Source of the DNA: an uncultured beta proteobacterium
Lineage (GTDB): Bacteria > Pseudomonadota > Gammaproteobacteria > Burkholderiales > Burkholderiaceae_C
Direction of reading: 5' to 3'
NCBI GenBank assembly: GCA_903944555.1
Contig: CAJASG010000627.1
Coordinates: forward strand, 1-9,729
Length of the DNA stretch: 9,729 nucleotides
The notes beneath the pieces are model-generated. The model was given only the letters and a program-made list of their open reading frames with translations, had not been told where the DNA came from and did not search any database. Positions within the stretch are counted from its first letter, which is position 1. The number at the start of each line of letters is the position of its first letter. Of the stretch, positions 1 through 6,207 are shown one piece after another. The position numbers and the translations under genes are program-made.

Positions 1-86
1 AGAATTGCATCAGAAATCTGATCGGCAACCTTGTCAGGGTGACCTTCAGAAACAGACTCGGACGTGAAGAGAAAATCGTTCGCCAT
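1..86 (-). CDS. metK: S-adenosylmethionine synthetase, N-terminal fragment (rest lies left of the window)
   Basis: Methionine adenosyltransferase makes S-adenosylmethionine from methionine and ATP in the cytoplasm. Only the first 28 codons are present. The start ATG is the complement of bases 84-86, and the reading frame runs open to base 1. The translation contains [13 protein letters not shown] followed by a VADQISDAI segment. This is the highly conserved amino-terminal signature of MetK, whose His in GHPDK contacts ATP phosphates in the family. A GGAG ribosome binding site lies 9 bases before the ATG. The gene is divergent from the acyltransferase gene at 268, an arrangement I recall from related betaproteobacteria. 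The product name is secure from this signature, although about nine tenths of the protein is not visible. Confidence 0.95.
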
Positions 87-95
87 AAGTGTTAA

Positions 96-99
96 CTCC
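96..99 (-). promoter_or_regulatory. Ribosome binding site of metK
   Basis: On the minus strand GGAG is followed by nine bases and then the metK ATG. It supports the chosen start. Confidence 0.6.
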
Positions 100-158
100 A
101 AAAAAACATCAAGTCGCGTTGCTTGGGCCTTGGAGCTTCGGCGAACGCTTTAGCAGAT

Positions 159-174
159 TTGTCAATATTGACAA
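159..174. promoter_or_regulatory. Perfect 16-bp palindrome, candidate operator
   Basis: TTGTCAATATTGACAA is its own reverse complement over all 16 bases, and it sits in the divergent metK/acyltransferase spacer. Both arms contain a TTGACA, so a bound protein could block RNA polymerase on either strand. The size and symmetry suit a dimeric repressor or activator, but I cannot name the regulator. Confidence 0.45.
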
Positions 175-267
175 GGCACAATGGCGATCTTTTGACAGAT
201 GGCCAGCGTGTTCGTCGCCCTGCAAGTAGTTCCGTAACTCAGCGACAGCGCAGATTTTATCCCAGAC

Positions 268-1125
268 ATGACCCGTTTATTCAAATTGCTGTCCTTCCTG
301 CCTTTATGGCTATTGCATGGCATCGGCTGGATTCTGGGTTGGGTGGCCTTTTTGGGGTCAACCACCTACCGGCAGCGTTTTGTTGAAAACGCGGACCAGG
401 CAAAGCTCGGGCGTGCTGACTGGCTCCCGGCGGTGGGTGCGGCCGGGCAGTTGGTCAGTGAGTTGCCGCGCCTGTGGTTTGGACGCCCCGTGACCGTCCA
501 TTGGGATGGCGCCGAGCACATCGACGCAGCACTGGTATGCGGCAAGGGCATTGTGTTTCTGACGCCGCACCTGGGTTGCTTTGAAGTGACGGCACAGGCC
601 TATGCAGCGCGTTTCGGGGAGTCGGGTCGGCCCATGACGGTGCTGTTTCGTCCGCCACGGCAGGCCTGGCTGCGTGCATTGGTGTCGTCGGCGCGAATCC
701 GTCCGGGCTTGCTCACCGCACCCACCTCGCTCGCGGGGGTGAAGCAATTGATCAAGGCTTTGAAGCAAGGGCAATGCGTGGGATTGCTGCCTGACCAGGT
801 GCCGCCATCGCCGCAAGGGGTGTGGGCGCCATTTTTTGGCCGGGATGCCTACACCATGGTCTTGTCGGCACGCTTGGCCGTGCAAACGGGTGCGACCGTG
901 CTGTTGGCGTGGGGCCAGCGTTTGCCGTGGGGGCGTGGCTATGTGATTCATGTGCGCCCGATGGCGGGCGAGTTGTCTGCAGACATGCAAGTCGCGGCCA
1001 CACAAATCAATACGGCGATGGAAGCGTTGGTGCGACAGTCGCCGGGCCAGTATTTGTGGGGTTATGCACGCTACAAGCATCCACGGGGCGATGCGCCTAC
1101 GGTGGACGGCGGGCTGCAGCCATGA
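268..1125 (+). CDS. LpxL/HtrB-family lysophospholipid (lipid A type) acyltransferase, first of a pair
   Basis: This is a 285-residue inner-membrane protein of the LpxL/HtrB acyltransferase family, whose members add secondary acyl chains to lipid A precursors on the cytoplasmic face. A hydrophobic stretch at about residues 7-30 is the expected membrane anchor. The catalytic HX4E motif is HLGCFE (His101, Glu106), and the downstream substrate-pocket motif is GLLPDQ at 172-177. The length matches the family's usual 280-310 residues. It lacks the Asn-x(n)-CFP motif near the amino end that its downstream neighbour has, so it is a divergent paralogue and may use a different acceptor or acyl chain. 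The start at 268 has no good Shine-Dalgarno sequence but is the only one that gives the normal amino end. Its stop overlaps the next gene's start in ATGA. The family is sure; lipid A as acceptor is inferred. Confidence 0.85.
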   Translation: MTRLFKLLSFLPLWLLHGIGWILGWVAFLGSTTYRQRFVENADQAKLGRADWLPAVGAAGQLVSELPRLWFGRPVTVHWDGAEHIDAALVCGKGIVFLTPHLGCFEVTAQAYAARFGESGRPMTVLFRPPRQAWLRALVSSARIRPGLLTAPTSLAGVKQLIKALKQGQCVGLLPDQVPPSPQGVWAPFFGRDAYTMVLSARLAVQTGATVLLAWGQRLPWGRGYVIHVRPMAGELSADMQVAATQINTAMEALVRQSPGQYLWGYARYKHPRGDAPTVDGGLQP

Positions 1126-1988
1126 TGATGCGTGGCGTGTTTTTGGTGCTGCGATGGATGGGTCTGCTTCCATTGGCGTGGGTGCGGGCATTGGGGTTTG
1201 TTTTGGGTTTGGCCTTGTACGCGATGGTGGCGTCCCGACGGCGCGTGGTCTGGGTCAATCTGACCCTGTGCTTCCCTCATTGGTCAAGGACGCAGATTCG
1301 CAAAAACGCCGTGCAGGCATTCGTGTACTTTGCCCAGGCTTGGCTGGACCGTGGCTGGTTGTGGCATGGCGACCCGGCGTTGCTTCGCAAGCGATTGCAT
1401 TTAAGCGGGGCCTTGGAGGAGTTGGATGGCGCAGAACCCACGGTGATATTTGCGCCACACTTTGTAGGACTGGATGCTGGGTGGACCGCACTGACCCAGC
1501 AAATACCCCGCCAGTTCACCACCATTTACACCGACCAGGCCAACAAGGTGTCTGATGCCTGGATATTGCAAGGGCGCAAACGCTTTGGCGATGCGCGTTT
1601 GTTTGGGCGCATCGAAGGCGTCAAGCCTATCTTGGCGGCCCTGAAGAATGGGGAGCCGCTGTACCTGTTACCCGACATGAACTTTGGCCCTGAGGAGTCG
1701 GTTTTTGTGCCGTTTTATGGCGTTGCTGCGGCGACCGTTCCTTCGCTCTCCCGCTTTGCGCGGCTGGGGCGGGCCAAAGTGGTGCCGGTCATTTCCTGTA
1801 TGACGAAGAAGGGCTATGAAATCAAGGTGCTACCCGCGTGGCGCGATGTCCCGTCGGGTGATCTGGTGGCAGATACTGCCCTGATGAATGTGCGGCTGCA
1901 GGGCTACATCGATGGCATGCCGTCGCAGTATTACTGGGTGCACAAGCGGTTCAAAGACCGACCCAACGGCGATTTGCCGCCCTATTGA
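1122..1988 (+). CDS. LpxL/HtrB-family lipid A biosynthesis acyltransferase, second of a pair
   Basis: This 288-residue membrane-anchored acyltransferase probably adds a secondary fatty acid to Kdo-lipid A or its precursor. Visible features are a hydrophobic anchor at about residues 4-36, the family motif NLTLCFP at 46-52, the catalytic HX4D motif HFVGLD (His113, Asp118), and YLLPDMNFGPEES at 181-193, matching the conserved LPD block. The open frame continues 100 codons upstream, but that part overlaps the previous gene. Three ATG codons stand in a row at 1122, 1125 and 1128. I chose 1122 because it forms the ATGA stop/start overlap typical of translational coupling. Together the pair could set the acylation pattern of lipid A. 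Bordetella species also carry adjacent lpxL paralogues (from memory). Which secondary position each enzyme fills cannot be read from the sequence. Confidence 0.88.
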   Translation: MMMRGVFLVLRWMGLLPLAWVRALGFVLGLALYAMVASRRRVVWVNLTLCFPHWSRTQIRKNAVQAFVYFAQAWLDRGWLWHGDPALLRKRLHLSGALEELDGAEPTVIFAPHFVGLDAGWTALTQQIPRQFTTIYTDQANKVSDAWILQGRKRFGDARLFGRIEGVKPILAALKNGEPLYLLPDMNFGPEESVFVPFYGVAAATVPSLSRFARLGRAKVVPVISCMTKKGYEIKVLPAWRDVPSGDLVADTALMNVRLQGYIDGMPSQYYWVHKRFKDRPNGDLPPY

Positions 1989-1996
1989 GCGCTTGG

Positions 1997-2908
1997 CTAT
2001 GTTTGCAGGAAGGCCTGTAGATAGCTGATCAGCAGTTGTGGCTGTTCGTGAACAATCCAATGCGTGGCCCCATCGACTTTGTGCAATCTGAGTTGGGGGA
2101 TGTAGTGCGCCAATCCGTCCAGCAGTTCCGGTGGAAGCGCGGTGTCGCCCATGCCCCAAACCACCATGGTGGGAATGGCAACCGTTAGCATGTTTTCCGG
2201 GATGTTGATCGCCGCAGCCGCTGGGTCCTGTGGGCGCGGCGGGCGCAAGGGAGATGCACGATAGTAGTTGCATCCACCCCGCAAGCCCGCAGACCATACT
2301 TCCCGGTACTGGTTCTTGACCGCTTCGGTCATCCACGCAAGGGGCTGACCGGCCACCGCCATGTCGGAGAAAAAGGCCCAAAGTCGCTCAAAATCGTTGC
2401 GGGTCAGCAGCGCCTCTGCGTCTGGTTGAATCAGAAAGTTCATGTAGGCGCTGGACGCTTGCTGGCGTGGATTCCCTTTTAACTCCCGTAAAAAAGTGCC
2501 TGGGTGCGGCGAGTTGATGATGGTCAGCTTTTCGGTCAGGTGCGCCAGTTGATTGGCGAAATTCCAGGCCACCGCGCCACCCCAGTCGTGTGCCACGAGG
2601 CACGCCAAGGGCTGGCCTTCCTGGGTCTCAGAGGCAACCAGGGCCGCAATGTCCTGCACCAAATGTTTGGGGCGGTAAGCTTCGAGCTCTTGGGGGGCCG
2701 TGGAGCGTTCGAATCCGCGCAGGTTAGGGGCTACGCACCGATAACCGCCATTTTCCGGCTGGGAAAAGTGCTCCAGAAATGCATCCCAAATGAATGCACC
2801 TTCGGGAAATCCGTGCAAAAAAACCAGAACCGGTCTTCCTGGCGCCCCTGACGCACGGCAGCTGAGGGTAACGCCGTGCGGAAGTGGCCGCTGGAAGGTT
2901 TCAATCAT
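1997..2908 (-). CDS. Alpha/beta-fold hydrolase, epoxide hydrolase-like
   Basis: This is a 303-residue soluble alpha/beta hydrolase, and the motifs point to the epoxide hydrolase branch. They are HGFPE at 32-36 (oxyanion hole), HDWGG with nucleophile Asp108, WGMGD with acid Asp255, and THW with base His283. An Asp nucleophile separates it from Ser esterases and is shared by epoxide hydrolases and haloalkane dehalogenases. NYYR at 214-217 in the cap region resembles the NWYR segment carrying a ring-opening tyrosine, and Tyr155 could be its partner, which favours an epoxide substrate. The frame stays open 20 codons further upstream. I chose the ATG at 2908 because it overlaps the engB stop as ATGA, and because family members begin close to this point. 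No signal peptide is seen. The natural substrate is unknown. The gene converges on the acyltransferase pair with 8 bp between stops. Confidence 0.85.
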   Translation of the reverse strand: MIETFQRPLPHGVTLSCRASGAPGRPVLVFLHGFPEGAFIWDAFLEHFSQPENGGYRCVAPNLRGFERSTAPQELEAYRPKHLVQDIAALVASETQEGQPLACLVAHDWGGAVAWNFANQLAHLTEKLTIINSPHPGTFLRELKGNPRQQASSAYMNFLIQPDAEALLTRNDFERLWAFFSDMAVAGQPLAWMTEAVKNQYREVWSAGLRGGCNYYRASPLRPPRPQDPAAAAINIPENMLTVAIPTMVVWGMGDTALPPELLDGLAHYIPQLRLHKVDGATHWIVHEQPQLLISYLQAFLQT

Positions 2909-3633
2909 GGGGCCGTGGGGGGGGGCTCCGCAGGCGGTGTGGTTGTCTGCGGATGGGCCCATTTCCACAGCAGTTTTGCCACTTCATCGACGCCCTTGTG
3001 TTTGGGTGCCGAAAACAGCATGACATCACCGCCACCGGCCTGCAATTTGGCGATGGATAACGCCTTGGTTGCCTCTTCGCGGTTGAGTTTGTCGGATTTG
3101 GTTAAAACGATCAGAAACTTCAAGCCCTCCTGCACGCGCGGGCGAACAATGTCCAGAAGAATCTCATCAAGCTCCGTCATGCCATGGCGCGGGTCACACA
3201 TCAGCACGATGCCTTTGAGGTTTTCGCGCGTGACCAGGTAGTTGGCCATGACTTGCTGCCAGCGAATCTTGTCCGCTTTGGGCACAGCCGCGTAACCATA
3301 ACCCGGCAAGTCGGTGAGCACGGCGTCCATGACGCCCTGTTTGCCCAATGCAAACAAGTTGATGTGTTGGGTGCGCCCCGGCTTCTTGGAAGCGAAAGCA
3401 AGCTGCTTTTGCTGGGTCAGCGTGTTGATGCAGGTGGATTTTCCGGCATTGGAGCGGCCGACAAAGGCAATTTCGGGAACGTCCAGCGCAGGCAAAAAGT
3501 GCAGTTGGGGCGCGGTGGTCAGGAATTTTGCAGTGTGCATCCAGCCCATCGCAATGGTGGCTTCTGATTTTTCGACGGGACTCTGGACTGCTCCGGGTCG
3601 CGCTGCAGAAGGTGGTTTTGTATTGGTAGTCAT
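2905..3633 (-). CDS. engB: Ribosome biogenesis GTP-binding protein EngB (YihA/YsxC)
   Basis: EngB is a TrmE-Era-EngA-EngB-Septin family GTPase needed for large ribosomal subunit assembly. All G motifs are visible: G1 GRSNAGKST at 59-67, G2 Thr88 in KPGRTQHIN, G3 DLPGYGYA at 108-115, G4 TKSD at 178-181, and G5 SAPK at 208-211. The predicted protein has 242 residues, longer than the roughly 200-210 of well-known members. The extra length is an amino-terminal tail of about 28 residues and a proline- and threonine-rich tail after residue 228. I chose the ATG at 3633. The frame extends 18 codons further, but that would run into the divergent promoter region. In-frame ATGs at codons 29 and 32 would give a more compact protein. 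Its last codons overlap the hydrolase start (ATGA), so the two genes form an operon. Confidence 0.95.
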   Translation of the reverse strand: MTTNTKPPSAARPGAVQSPVEKSEATIAMGWMHTAKFLTTAPQLHFLPALDVPEIAFVGRSNAGKSTCINTLTQQKQLAFASKKPGRTQHINLFALGKQGVMDAVLTDLPGYGYAAVPKADKIRWQQVMANYLVTRENLKGIVLMCDPRHGMTELDEILLDIVRPRVQEGLKFLIVLTKSDKLNREEATKALSIAKLQAGGGDVMLFSAPKHKGVDEVAKLLWKWAHPQTTTPPAEPPPTAP

Positions 3634-3707
3634 TAATATTGGTGTGGGCCCCGGAGCGCCATTGTAGAATGGCGCTGTTTTGCACACCAGACAGAAACAA
3701 CATCCCC
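3634..3707. promoter_or_regulatory. Divergent engB / cytochrome c4 promoter region
   Basis: This 74-bp spacer separates the starts of engB (leftward) and the cytochrome c4 gene (rightward). On the plus strand TAGAAT at 3665-3670 is a good -10 box that would give a leader of about 30 bases. On the minus strand TACAAT at 3666-3661 is a good -10 box that would give an engB leader of about 20 bases. Neither has a convincing -35 box, so an activator or an extended -10 may be needed. Both boxes lie inside the inverted repeat at 3655-3676. These are predictions by eye. Confidence 0.45.
3655..3676. repeat. Inverted repeat with 9-bp perfect arms in the divergent promoter
   Basis: AGCGCCATT at 3655-3663 and AATGGCGCT at 3668-3676 are exact reverse complements separated by GTAG. 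The two opposed -10 candidates overlap at the centre. It could be a regulator site, or a hairpin at the start of a transcript. Confidence 0.6.
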
Positions 3708-4367
3708 ATGAAGTTGATTGCCCATTTTCTCATCGCTGCCGCTGCAGTAACTACCTTCACCGCTTTCGCCCAGGAAGCTAAGCCGGAGCCCGCTGCGCAC
3801 GTTGCAGCGGCACCAGCCAAGGCGGCCAAACCCGACTTGGCCAAGGGTGAGGCGAGCTACGGAGCGATTTGCGCAGCTTGCCACGGAGCAGACGGAAACT
3901 CTGGCACGCCAGCCTATCCGAAGCTGGCGCAGCAGCACCCTGAATACTTGGTTAAACAATTACAAGAGTTCAAATCTGACAAGCGTAGCAACGCCATCAT
4001 GAAGGGTTTTGCGTCCGCACTATCGGACGAAGACATGAAGAACATTGCGTATTGGTTGACCTCGAAAAAAGCAAAGACCGGGTTTGCCAAAGAAAAAGAA
4101 TTGGTGATTTTGGGTGAACGCATTTACCGCGGTGGAATTGCAGACCGACAAATCCCAGCCTGCGCCGGTTGCCACAGCCCGAACGGCGCTGGCATTCCTT
4201 CCCAGTACCCTCGTTTGAGTGGTCAGCATACGGAATACGCAGCAGCACAGCTCACTGCATTCCGTGATGGCGTACGCAACAACAGTGTGCAAATGACGCA
4301 AGTTGCGGCCAAACTGAACGACCGGGAAATCAAAGCCGTGTCAGATTACGTGGCCGGTTTGCGATAA
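3708..4367 (+). CDS. Diheme cytochrome c4, periplasmic
   Basis: This is a 219-residue c-type cytochrome with two heme domains, the pattern of cytochrome c4, an electron carrier that usually feeds terminal oxidases from the bc1 complex. Residues 1-21 are a Sec signal peptide with likely cleavage after AFA. A short Ala/Pro/Lys-rich linker follows, then two similar domains. Heme motifs are CAACH at 55-59 and CAGCH at 152-156. The likely sixth ligands are Met98 in AIMKGF and Met196 in VQMTQV, each followed by the family's Leu-Ser/Asn-Asp-x-(Asp/Glu) helix. The frame opens 23 codons earlier, but starting there would bury the signal peptide, so I use the ATG at 3708. It is a single-gene unit, with divergent promoter candidates upstream and a strong terminator downstream. 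Confidence 0.92.
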   Translation: MKLIAHFLIAAAAVTTFTAFAQEAKPEPAAHVAAAPAKAAKPDLAKGEASYGAICAACHGADGNSGTPAYPKLAQQHPEYLVKQLQEFKSDKRSNAIMKGFASALSDEDMKNIAYWLTSKKAKTGFAKEKELVILGERIYRGGIADRQIPACAGCHSPNGAGIPSQYPRLSGQHTEYAAAQLTAFRDGVRNNSVQMTQVAAKLNDREIKAVSDYVAGLR

Positions 4368-4393
4368 AACGCAGCGCCAGGCAACCCTACCGG

Positions 4394-4429
4394 GGGCAGG
4401 TCCATCACCAGATGGTCTGCCCTTTTTTT
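4394..4429 (+). terminator. Intrinsic terminator of the cytochrome c4 gene
   Basis: GGGCAG at 4394-4399 pairs with CTGCCC at 4417-4422, and CCATC pairs with GATGG inside it, around an ACCA loop with one small bulge. Seven T residues follow at once. It lies 27 bases after the cytochrome stop codon and should insulate msrP from cytochrome transcription. Confidence 0.88.
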
Positions 4430-4543
4430 CGTCCTTGCAATACTCAGGCTTCTGTACCTGTAGCACACGAAGAACACCGTACTTCGACGCGGTGTAAGAA
4501 ACGGTGTGACACGACGACTAACGGTTAACCAAGGACGTTCCAC
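4430..4543 (+). promoter_or_regulatory. msrP leader with nested inverted repeats
   Basis: This 114-bp stretch lies between the terminator and msrP and should hold the msrPQ promoter. A weak candidate is TTGCAA at 4435-4440 with TGTAGC at 4459-4464, 18 bp apart. Downstream, CGAAG/CTTCG (4468-4472, 4482-4486), ACACCG/CGGTGT (4474-4479, 4490-4495) and ACACCGT/ACGGTGT (4474-4480, 4501-4507) are overlapping inverted repeats that cannot all form at once. GGTTAACC at 4523-4530 is a further palindrome next to the ribosome binding site. The function is unknown; an operator or an alternative leader fold is possible. Confidence 0.4.
4531..4535 (+). promoter_or_regulatory. Ribosome binding site of msrP
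   Basis: AAGGA stands eight bases before the ATG at 4544 and fixes this start ahead of the twin-arginine signal. Confidence 0.7.
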
Positions 4544-5551
4544 ATGCGCATCAAAACCACCAACAACGGCTTTACCCATTCCGTAACCAGTGAAATCACC
4601 GATCGCTCAACGTACGAAGGGCGGCGTGCGATGTTGAAAGTGATGGCGACCGGTGCCGCTGGCGGGGCGTTGGCCCTGTGGGCCTCGCGTCAGGCGCTGG
4701 CGCAGGGGGCTGGCCACACGCCACGCCCCGGAAAACTGGCGGCATTGGGCGCACGCCAGTCAACGGTAGAGGGGGCTGTCACGATGGACAAGCTGACCGC
4801 CTACAAAGACGCCAGCAGCTACAACAACTTCTATGAGTTCGGGACCGACAAAGGGGACCCTGCGGTGAACGCGCATACGCTCAAAACCAGCCCATGGTCG
4901 GTCGACATTGAAGGGCTGGTCAAAAAGCCCGGCAAGCTGGGGCTGGAAGACTTACTCAAACTCAGCCCGATGGAGGAGCGGATTTACCGGATGCGTTGTG
5001 TGGAGGGTTGGTCCATGGTGGTTCCCTGGGTCGGTTACTCCCTGGCCGAGTTGATCAAGCGGGTGGAGCCCTTGGGGAGCGCCAAGTACGTCGAGTTTGT
5101 GACTTTGGCCGATCCCAATACCATGCCATTTGTTGGCTCACGGGTGTTGGATTGGCCTTATGTTGAGGGTCTGCGGCTGGACGAAGCCATGCACCCCTTG
5201 ACGCTGCTCACGTTCGGCATGTATGGCGAAGTGCTGCCCAACCAAAATGGCGCTCCGGTGCGGCTGGTGGTACCGTGGAAATACGGTTTCAAGAGCGCCA
5301 AAAGCATTGTCAAGATTCGTTTCACGGACAAGCAACCCGCCACGGCCTGGAACAAGGCAGCCGCCAATGAGTACGGCTTTTATTCCAACGTCAATCCTTT
5401 GGTGGACCACCCCCGCTGGAGTCAGGCTACGGAGCGCCGCATTGGCGAAGATGGGTTATTTGCCAAAAAACGGAAAACCCTGATGTTCAATGGGTACGAG
5501 GCCCAGGTGGGGCAGTTGTACGCGGGCATGGACTTGAAAAAACTGTACTGA
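4544..5551 (+). CDS. msrP: Protein-methionine-sulfoxide reductase catalytic subunit MsrP (YedY), periplasmic molybdoenzyme
   Basis: MsrP reduces methionine sulfoxide in oxidised envelope proteins, using a molybdopterin cofactor and electrons from MsrQ. The 335-residue precursor has a twin-arginine signal: Arg27-Arg28 in GRRAMLK, a hydrophobic Ala/Gly-rich stretch, and likely cleavage after ALA at residue 53. The protein is therefore exported folded with its cofactor by Tat. The molybdenum-ligating cysteine is Cys152 in [14 protein letters not shown], the family signature. Other conserved blocks are the segment around YNNFYEFG (93-100) and [12 protein letters not shown] (244-255). The length and the carboxyl end agree with the E. 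coli enzyme. msrQ starts two bases after its stop, so the pair is co-transcribed. Family knowledge gives the reaction; the sequence gives the cofactor ligand and the export route. Confidence 0.95.
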   Translation: MRIKTTNNGFTHSVTSEITDRSTYEGRRAMLKVMATGAAGGALALWASRQALAQGAGHTPRPGKLAALGARQSTVEGAVTMDKLTAYKDASSYNNFYEFGTDKGDPAVNAHTLKTSPWSVDIEGLVKKPGKLGLEDLLKLSPMEERIYRMRCVEGWSMVVPWVGYSLAELIKRVEPLGSAKYVEFVTLADPNTMPFVGSRVLDWPYVEGLRLDEAMHPLTLLTFGMYGEVLPNQNGAPVRLVVPWKYGFKSAKSIVKIRFTDKQPATAWNKAAANEYGFYSNVNPLVDHPRWSQATERRIGEDGLFAKKRKTLMFNGYEAQVGQLYAGMDLKKLY

Positions 5552-5553
5552 CC

Positions 5554-6207
5554 ATGTCTGCCTGGATGAATCGCTGCTTGTCGAGCCGGCGCGCAAAACC
5601 CTCGGTGTTTCTGGCTGCGCTGTTGCCAGCCCTGTGGCTGGTGGTGGCCGCCGCAACCGATCAGTTGGGCGCCAATCCGGCGGAATCCTTGGTGCGCTCC
5701 ACTGGGGATTGGACGCTGCGCATGCTGTGCATCGTGTTGGCGATTACGCCGGTGCGGGTGCTCTTTGGCATCACTGCGCTTGCCAAATTTCGACGGATGA
5801 CAGGACTGTTTGTCTATTTTTACGCCGTGTTGCACCTGTTGGCCTATAGTGGGTTTGACATGGGTTTTGGGGTGGCCGACATTGCCAACGACATAGCCAA
5901 GCGGCCATTTATTCTGGTGGGCTTCACCGCGATCTTGCTGCTAACGTCGCTGGCCGTCACCTCTTTCAATCGGGCGATTCGGACACTGGGAGCGAAACGC
6001 TGGCAGGCCCTGCACCGATTGGTGTACGTGGTTGCGGGGCTGGCGATTCTGCATTTTTTCTGGATGCGGTCCGGTAAAAATAATTTTACCGAGGTGGTGG
6101 TGTATGCCGCCATCCTTGGCAGCTTGCTGGCGTGGCGCATGCGGAAATATTTAAGCAAAAACCCCCTGTTTCGCCCGTGTTCATTGCGCAGCAAGCTATC
6201 AAAATAA
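5554..6207 (+). CDS. msrQ: Heme-binding membrane subunit MsrQ (YedZ), electron donor to MsrP
   Basis: MsrQ is an inner-membrane b-type heme protein of the ferric reductase-like family. It passes electrons from the respiratory chain or a cytoplasmic flavin reductase to MsrP. The 217 residues hold about five or six hydrophobic segments: roughly 17-35, 54-72, 84-98, 118-137, 153-170 and 179-194. Likely heme ligands are His94 in AVLHLLAYSGFD, His154 in QALHRLVY and His167 in AILHFFW, and these positions agree with the family pattern. KFRRMTGL, KRPFILVG and KRWQALHRLVYV are conserved family blocks. The gene follows msrP by two bases. Its last residues are encoded within a small AT-rich inverted repeat, so the carboxyl tail may not be conserved. 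A second perfect inverted repeat lies inside the gene at 6072-6091. Confidence 0.94.
   Translation: MSAWMNRCLSSRRAKPSVFLAALLPALWLVVAAATDQLGANPAESLVRSTGDWTLRMLCIVLAITPVRVLFGITALAKFRRMTGLFVYFYAVLHLLAYSGFDMGFGVADIANDIAKRPFILVGFTAILLLTSLAVTSFNRAIRTLGAKRWQALHRLVYVVAGLAILHFFWMRSGKNNFTEVVVYAAILGSLLAWRMRKYLSKNPLFRPCSLRSKLSK
6072..6091. repeat. Perfect 8-bp-arm inverted repeat inside msrQ
   Basis: CGGTAAAA and TTTTACCG flank the loop ATAA. It lies in the region coding for the periplasmic or cytoplasmic loop SGKNNFTE and is much more AT-rich than its surroundings. Confidence 0.55.

Larger units (their letters stand above)
87..267. other. Divergent spacer between metK and the first acyltransferase gene
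   Basis: This 181-bp stretch holds no credible gene. It should contain the promoters of both metK (leftward) and the acyltransferase pair (rightward). Its most striking element is the 16-bp palindrome at 159-174. TTGACA, the ideal -35 sequence, occurs on the plus strand at 168-173 and 192-197 and on the minus strand at 165-160. No good -10 box stands at the right distance from any of these, so I do not assign a promoter. I cannot recognise a known S-adenosylmethionine or S-adenosylhomocysteine riboswitch in the metK leader. Confidence 0.5.

Noticed and set aside
87..267. A S-adenosylmethionine or S-adenosylhomocysteine riboswitch in the metK leader
   Set aside because: The metabolic context invites it, but I could not find the conserved pairing or core bases of a known class. 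A covariance-model search would settle it.
822..1121. A 100-codon upstream extension of the second acyltransferase frame
   Set aside because: It overlaps the coding sequence of the first acyltransferase, has no family similarity, and the normal amino end begins at the ATGA overlap at 1122.
358..1191. A 277-codon minus-strand open frame across the first acyltransferase gene
   Set aside because: The translation is rich in His, Arg, Pro and Gln with no domain, as expected of the complement of a GC-rich gene; the plus-strand gene has clear motifs.
1830..2381. A 183-codon minus-strand frame over the acyltransferase and hydrolase ends
   Set aside because: It is a frame-shifted shadow of the hydrolase gene with no recognisable features.
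3194..3844. A 216-codon minus-strand frame crossing engB and the start of the cytochrome gene
   Set aside because: It spans the divergent promoter region and is out of frame with EngB, whose G motifs are all in the other frame.
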